Of a stretch of DNA of 9,327 nucleotides, positions 5,335-9,327 are shown piece after piece. The DNA is from DATAMF01 sp036260665 (GTDB lineage Bacteria; Chloroflexota; Anaerolineae; Aggregatilineales; Aggregatilineaceae), in NCBI GenBank assembly GCA_036260665.1, contig DATAMF010000233.1, positions 1 to 9,327 of the forward strand. The letters run 5' to 3'. Each line of letters starts with the position of its first letter. Position 1 is the first letter of the stretch. Made by a program: the position numbers and the translations under genes. The notes below the pieces were generated by a model that worked only from the letters and a program-made list of their open reading frames with translations, did not search any database and was not told where the DNA came from.

Positions 5335-8300
5335 TCCTCCAGCGCCGCCTGCACGTCTTCATCCAGTCGATCCAGCGCCGCGCGCCACTGTTCCGGCCTG
5401 ACACTGATCAGCCGCGCCGGATGAATATAGTACAAATGCGCGCCGGGAAACTGTCCCGTTTTCGCGGCGACTGCCGCCGCATATACCCCCACCTGCAAAT
5501 AATACTGCTGCGCGTTTTCCAGCGTTCGATTGAACGCTACGGGCGCGGTTTTATAGTCCAGCACGTGCCATTCCCGCCCATTAAAAAACAGCACATCAAT
5601 CACGCCGTGAATCGTCCGCCGCCCGGTGTCGTACACAAACGGCAGTTCGCGGTACACCTGCTTTGCCGCATTCAGCGACTGGGCCATATCGCTTTGCTCA
5701 AACCGCTTCAGCAGATCGACGGCCCGATCCACCGCCTGGTGGACCTGACTCGGCTCGCTGAGATTATGTTCCCAGGCATACGTTTGAAGCCGCAGTTCCA
5801 AATCATGCTGATCCATCTGCGTGGGCATCAGCCATGCCTGTAACGCCCGGTGAACCATATCCCCGATGATGAGGTGCAGCGTGGCATCATTGACCCCTTG
5901 TTCGGGCAGCGGACGCAGCGGTTCCGGTGCATCGAACAAGACGGCATGCCGGAAGGCTGCTCGCCCGCGCGCGCGTGGATCAAAATACGGGACGCGCCCC
6001 AGCTTGGCGATATGCGTGGCCGTGAGCGCTTTCCCGGCGGCTGTGGGATCCACCGGAACCGCTTGCAGCAGCGGCGGAAGCTGCGCCTCTGCCCCATCCA
6101 GCGCACGCCCAATAGCCGGATCATCCCATGTGGACATCGTTTCTGCTGGACGCGCAGCCCACGCATCCTCAACGGGCGGCTCATCAAATTTCCGAATTAG
6201 ACAATCGTCGCGTTGGTGGTCGGTATTCTCGCCCACCGCTTCCAGACATTGGGTTAACCATCCCTCTTTGCTCCGACTGCTCACCGCCCCGCTGATAATC
6301 AGATAATCCTGCGCCCGTGTCGCGCCCACATACAACAGCCGTTTCCGTTCGGCCCGATCCCGCCGTTCGGCCAGTTTTCCCGCCCATTCCCAGGCGAAGG
6401 ACTGCGGCTTTTTGATATTCGGATCATCATCCGGCAGTTTACACGCAGGTCCCACATCGGGATCGTTGACAAACGTCCCTTCCCGATCTCCGCGTGTCCA
6501 CGACGCATCCGCCAGAATCACCACCGGGAATTCCAGCCCCTTGCTGGCATGCACCGACATCAGTGTCACCGCCCCTTCGACTTCGACGGCGGCTTCTCCT
6601 TCGCGCACGTCGCGGGCCGTCATTTCCCGCGCATAAGCCGTAAACGCCCCCAGCGACACCCGCCCCGACTCGCGCGCCACTTTCAGCAGCTTTTCAACAT
6701 TCCCCCGCCGCCGCGCGCCATCACTCAACCCGGTCAATGTCGCCAGATACCCGGTCAGTTGCAGCGCCCGTTGCAGCAGTTCGGCCATCGTCACCCGCCC
6801 CGCGATCTCGCGCAGTTCGCGCAGCACCTCCACCGCGAACGCGCGGGTTTCGTCTTCCTGCCACGGGAAATAGTCGCTGCGTTCAGCCAACAGCGCTTCC
6901 CACAGTGGCAGCGTTTGCCCTTCTTCGTTCTGCGCCAGCCGCAGCGCATACAGCGCATCATCGCTCAGGCCGAACAGCGGCGAACGCAGCACCACCGCCA
7001 GCGCCAGATCATCCGCCGGGTTGTGCAGCGCATTCAACAGGTGCAGCAGATCGCGCACTTCCTGCCGGTCATAATAGCCTTTCCCTGCCACCGTCACATA
7101 CGGCAGTCCTTCGGCTTTGAACACTTCTTCATACAGCGGCGCGCGCGTCATTGCCTGGAACAAGACCACCACGTCGCCATAATTCATCTTTCGGTATGCG
7201 CCGCGTGCGTGGGCGAAAGCGGGAACATGCACCGCCGCCGGATCGTCGTGAGCCAGCTCCCGATCCCATACCAGCGTACCGTCCGCCACCATCTGATGGA
7301 TCGTCGTTGCCAGCGTGCGCGCTTCCCACTGCCGCATTTCATCCGCGCGTTGGCAGTGCGGAAACCGTTCTTTATCTGGTTTTTCGAACACAAAAATCTG
7401 GATCGGCTGGGCCTGCTGCGGAATGATCGCCGGTTCCGAAGGCCGGAACGCCAACATCGGTTGATCGAGCGCCACTTCATACCGCGCTGCCGGCCCCCTT
7501 CCCACGCGTAGAACCTGCCCGAACAGGGCATTGAACGCCGCCACCAGCCGTTCATGTGTGCGGAACGACATCGCCAGCGGCAGTTCGCGCCCAGCCCGCG
7601 CGATCATATCCTCCCGCACCTTGCCAAACACGCTCACATCCGCGCCGCGAAACGCATAGATGCTCTGCTTGGGATCGCCCACCACGAACAGCCGCCCGCT
7701 TTGCTCACCCGCCAGCCGGTACACAATATCGCGCTGCGCGAGGTTGGTATCCTGAAATTCATCCACCAGTACCTGCCGGAACTCGTCCGCATACCGCGCC
7801 GCCACCTGCGGATACGCGTTAAGCAGGTCGCGCGTCCGCGCTTCCAGATCATCAAAATCCAGCGCGCCCTGTTTGAGCTTGTGATACTCGTCCGCCGCCA
7901 GCCGGATCGCGTCCCGCCACAAGCCCAGCACATCCGCGCTTTGTTGATCCGGCTGGCCCAACCGGGTAAACAGCCGCACCCCCTTCGCCCAATCGCGCAC
8001 AGTGGTGAGTTTCTGCTTGCAGACCTCAAATCCCTCGTCGCCGCCCCAATCGCCCTTTTTCCCGCCCTTCAGGACAATTTTCTGCGCCAACGTTTCCGCC
8101 GCCACCGCAAACACCGCCGGATCATCGCTCGCCAGCCCATCCCGCTGCTGCTCGATCAGAATCCAGTTTTCCATCAGCTTATCGTCGTCCGGCGGCCAAC
8201 CGTTCGCGGGCTGCCAGTTCAGCGCCGCCCGCACTGCTTCGTCCGGCTGCGCCTCTTCGATCAAGTCGCGCTGCGCCTCGGTCCACATCGCCTGCCAGAC

Positions 8301-8882
8301 ATCCAGCGGATTCCCCCGCCCGAAGGCCTCCTCGACAGCTTGCGCCGCGCCCCACGTCGCATGATCACGCAGCACCTGCCGCACAATGCGCGGATCGTAC
8401 AGCACCAGCAGCCCGGTTTGCCCTTCCAGCACCATCCGCGCCATCGCCTGATCTACGGCGTCATCTAACAGAATCCCCGCCTCATTTTCATCCAGCACCG
8501 TGAAACTCGGATCAATCCCCGCTTCTGCCGGATTCGCCCGCAGAATTTGCGCGCACAGCGCATGCACGGTCCCGATCCGTGCCCGGTTCAGCGCGCCCTG
8601 GTGTTCCAGCCAGCGCTCCAGATTGTCGCTGTCCTGTTCATCCAGCGCCCGCCGGATCAATGTTTCGATGGTTTGCCGCACGCGATCTCGCATTTCGCGC
8701 GCCGCTTTTTCCGTGAAGGTGACCGCCACCACAGCGGGCAGCGGCCACCCCGGATTCGTTTGCAGCAGCGCGACGAAACGTTCCACCAGCACGCGCGTTT
8801 TTCCGCTGCCCGCCCCGGCGGTGACGATCAGGTTGTGTTCGTGGATAAAAATGGCGTCGTGTTGTTCCGGCGTAAAATTCAT
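5331..8882 (-). CDS. addA: AddA-type UvrD/Rep-family helicase-nuclease
   Basis: This 1183-aa protein is the ATP-driven helicase and nuclease subunit of a RecBCD-like AddAB complex, which processes double-strand breaks for recombination. I start at ATG 8882 (MNFTPEQ), with GGAAGG four bases upstream; an in-frame TTG at 8909 lies inside the previous gene. Superfamily-1A motifs appear in order: Q motif FTPEQ (Gln7), Walker A GAGSGKT (23-29), Ia TFTEKAA (55-61), Walker B/II DEFQD (384-388), III GDPKQSIYAFRG (402-413), IV SFRT (439-442), V SVHASKGLEF (776-785) and VI RLLYVGATRA (848-857). The C-terminal RecB-type nuclease has His1011 (GDMVH), Asp1096 (GVID), Asp1109 and Lys1111 (DYKT) and Gln1130-Tyr1134 (QxxxY), so both activities look intact. 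It has no terminal Cys cluster, as expected for AddA and unlike AddB. The length is close to the roughly 1230 aa of Bacillus AddA. Its stop overlaps the next gene by ATGA. The AddB-like candidate is the convergent gene at 1-815. Confidence 0.92.
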   Translation of the reverse strand: MNFTPEQHDAIFIHEHNLIVTAGAGSGKTRVLVERFVALLQTNPGWPLPAVVAVTFTEKAAREMRDRVRQTIETLIRRALDEQDSDNLERWLEHQGALNRARIGTVHALCAQILRANPAEAGIDPSFTVLDENEAGILLDDAVDQAMARMVLEGQTGLLVLYDPRIVRQVLRDHATWGAAQAVEEAFGRGNPLDVWQAMWTEAQRDLIEEAQPDEAVRAALNWQPANGWPPDDDKLMENWILIEQQRDGLASDDPAVFAVAAETLAQKIVLKGGKKGDWGGDEGFEVCKQKLTTVRDWAKGVRLFTRLGQPDQQSADVLGLWRDAIRLAADEYHKLKQGALDFDDLEARTRDLLNAYPQVAARYADEFRQVLVDEFQDTNLAQRDIVYRLAGEQSGRLFVVGDPKQSIYAFRGADVSVFGKVREDMIARAGRELPLAMSFRTHERLVAAFNALFGQVLRVGRGPAARYEVALDQPMLAFRPSEPAIIPQQAQPIQIFVFEKPDKERFPHCQRADEMRQWEARTLATTIHQMVADGTLVWDRELAHDDPAAVHVPAFAHARGAYRKMNYGDVVVLFQAMTRAPLYEEVFKAEGLPYVTVAGKGYYDRQEVRDLLHLLNALHNPADDLALAVVLRSPLFGLSDDALYALRLAQNEEGQTLPLWEALLAERSDYFPWQEDETRAFAVEVLRELREIAGRVTMAELLQRALQLTGYLATLTGLSDGARRRGNVEKLLKVARESGRVSLGAFTAYAREMTARDVREGEAAVEVEGAVTLMSVHASKGLEFPVVILADASWTRGDREGTFVNDPDVGPACKLPDDDPNIKKPQSFAWEWAGKLAERRDRAERKRLLYVGATRAQDYLIISGAVSSRSKEGWLTQCLEAVGENTDHQRDDCLIRKFDEPPVEDAWAARPAETMSTWDDPAIGRALDGAEAQLPPLLQAVPVDPTAAGKALTATHIAKLGRVPYFDPRARGRAAFRHAVLFDAPEPLRPLPEQGVNDATLHLIIGDMVHRALQAWLMPTQMDQHDLELRLQTYAWEHNLSEPSQVHQAVDRAVDLLKRFEQSDMAQSLNAAKQVYRELPFVYDTGRRTIHGVIDVLFFNGREWHVLDYKTAPVAFNRTLENAQQYYLQVGVYAAAVAAKTGQFPGAHLYYIHPARLISVRPEQWRAALDRLDEDVQAALEE
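5336..5340 (-). promoter_or_regulatory. Shine-Dalgarno GGAGG inside the end of addA
   Basis: GGAGG lies in the last codons of addA (the LEE-stop end), one base before the first ATG (5334) and four bases before the second ATG (5331) of the membrane protein gene. The spacing favours the second ATG, although the first gives the classical ATGA overlap. Either way, translation of the two genes is coupled. Confidence 0.6.
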
Positions 8883-8886
8883 GCGG

Positions 8887-8892
8887 CCTTCC
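8887..8892 (-). promoter_or_regulatory. Shine-Dalgarno GGAAGG for addA
   Basis: GGAAGG is four bases before ATG 8882. This supports that start over the in-frame ATG at 8894, which has AAAGGA directly against it with no spacer, and over the TTG at 8909, which lies inside the upstream gene. Confidence 0.6.
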
Positions 8893-8898
8893 ATTCCT

Positions 8899-9165
8899 TT
8901 ACAGCGCAAAATCCATCAGCAGCATCACCACCAGCAGCGCCAGCGCCAGCCCCAGCGCGACCACCGCCACGATATTCCGGTTCGTCCATTTGGTCGGCAG
9001 CATTTCGCCGTACTCATTCACAATCGGCTCATACGCGAACAGGCTGATGCTCAACATCCCCCACGCTGCCCCCGCCAGGACATCGCCAAACAGGGCGCTG
9101 CGCAGCGCAAAAAACGCGAACAGCGCCCCCAGCATCACACCGAACTTATAGCGTCGGCGTTGCAT
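8899..9165 (-). CDS. small three-helix membrane protein
   Basis: This 88-aa protein of unknown function starts at ATG 9165, three bases after the stop of the preceding gene (TAACGCATG), with no clear Shine-Dalgarno, which suggests translational reinitiation. It opens with a basic tail (MQRRRYK), then hydrophobic stretches near 8-26, 30-46 and 63-85. A polar loop at 47-62 (PIVNEYGEMLPTKWTN) lies between the second and third. The basic N-terminus suggests it is inside the cell. No cysteine, metal or catalytic motif is present. It ends 16 bases before addA and is part of the same operon; AAAGGA overlapping its stop codon may help ribosome loading for addA. Coding character is supported by the tight spacing on both sides and the clean membrane-protein composition. 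Confidence 0.75.
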   Translation of the reverse strand: MQRRRYKFGVMLGALFAFFALRSALFGDVLAGAAWGMLSISLFAYEPIVNEYGEMLPTKWTNRNIVAVVALGLALALLVVMLLMDFAL

Positions 9166-9168
9166 GCG

Positions 9169-9327
9169 TTACTGCCCGATGCCCCAAAATCCCACCTTCG
9201 GCGAGCTGGCAAAAATCAGCAGATTCGAGGTCAGGACAATATTAACTGGTGCAGCGGGCAGAGCATCCACCGTCAGCAGCACCGTTCCATCGGCAGCATT
9301 GAGCACCACCAGTTTATTCATTTCCGG
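9169..9327 (-). CDS. C-terminal fragment of a beta-propeller (PQQ/WD-like) protein, 5' part outside window
   Basis: The minus strand is open from the window edge to TAA at 9171-9169, giving 52 visible residues. They contain KLVVLNAADGTVLLTVDA, then a short turn, then NIVLTSNLLIFAS and a final GFWGIGQ. The 'hVVLNAADGTVLhTh' pattern matches one blade of PQQ-like or quinoprotein-type beta-propellers (consensus like 'hhALDAxTGxhhW'). The last strands would close the propeller. A beta-propeller scaffold or extracytoplasmic quinoprotein-like protein is likely, but one blade cannot tell the subfamily. It lies three bases before the 88-aa membrane protein gene, so it appears to be the visible upstream end of the operon; the promoter must be off the window. 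Confidence 0.6.
   Translation of the reverse strand, partial: PEMNKLVVLNAADGTVLLTVDALPAAPVNIVLTSNLLIFASSPKVGFWGIGQ

Noticed and set aside
6549..8468. Two long plus-strand frames opposite addA
   Set aside because: They are low-complexity Arg, His and Gln shadows of the helicase gene, whose motifs on the minus strand are complete and in order.
1..9327. CRISPR array, tRNA, rRNA, integrase or transposase
   Set aside because: No regularly spaced repeats, cloverleaf-like segments or recombinase motifs were seen on either strand.

Overview
The window is gene-dense, GC-rich bacterial chromosome. Nothing in it is a phage, plasmid or insertion-sequence hallmark. It has frequent GTG/TTG starts, ATGA/GTGA gene overlaps, an AddA-type helicase-nuclease and GC-rich 'CCCCTTTC...GAAAGGGG' intergenic palindromes. 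Together these remind me of Chloroflexota (Anaerolineae-like) genomes, but that placement is an inference from style and not a database match.

Layout. (1) Bases 1-1585, plus strand: the C-terminal part of a PD-(D/E)XK nuclease with a terminal cysteine cluster (AddB/RexB-like), overlapping by GTGA with a class I SAM-dependent methyltransferase. (2) Bases 1586-2128: a convergent intergenic region with no credible gene. It carries a GC-rich hairpin repeat, a degenerate second G-rich copy, two mutually exclusive small hairpins, three runs of seven or more G (one of 13) and a possible minus-strand terminator. (3) Bases 2129-9327, minus strand: a tightly packed run of seven genes that looks like one operon. 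In transcription order these are the end of a beta-propeller-like protein, an 88-aa three-helix membrane protein, the 1183-aa AddA-type helicase-nuclease, two tandem paralogous ABC-2-permease-like membrane proteins, and two tandem paralogous membrane-anchored (predicted extracytoplasmic) proteins. Neighbouring genes overlap by 4 bases or are separated by 3 to 16 bases.

How the genes may work together. The AddA protein (minus strand) and the AddB-like nuclease (plus strand) could be the two halves of a double-strand-break end-processing helicase-nuclease. If so, they are encoded in separate convergent transcription units about 4.5 kb apart, where classical addBA genes sit side by side. The two permease-like and two anchored proteins form a 2+2 paralogue block that suggests an envelope or export complex, although no ABC ATPase is visible in the window. 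This block is the least explained part of the window and is translationally coupled to addA. Whether that coupling has meaning beyond a shared promoter cannot be decided from one sequence.
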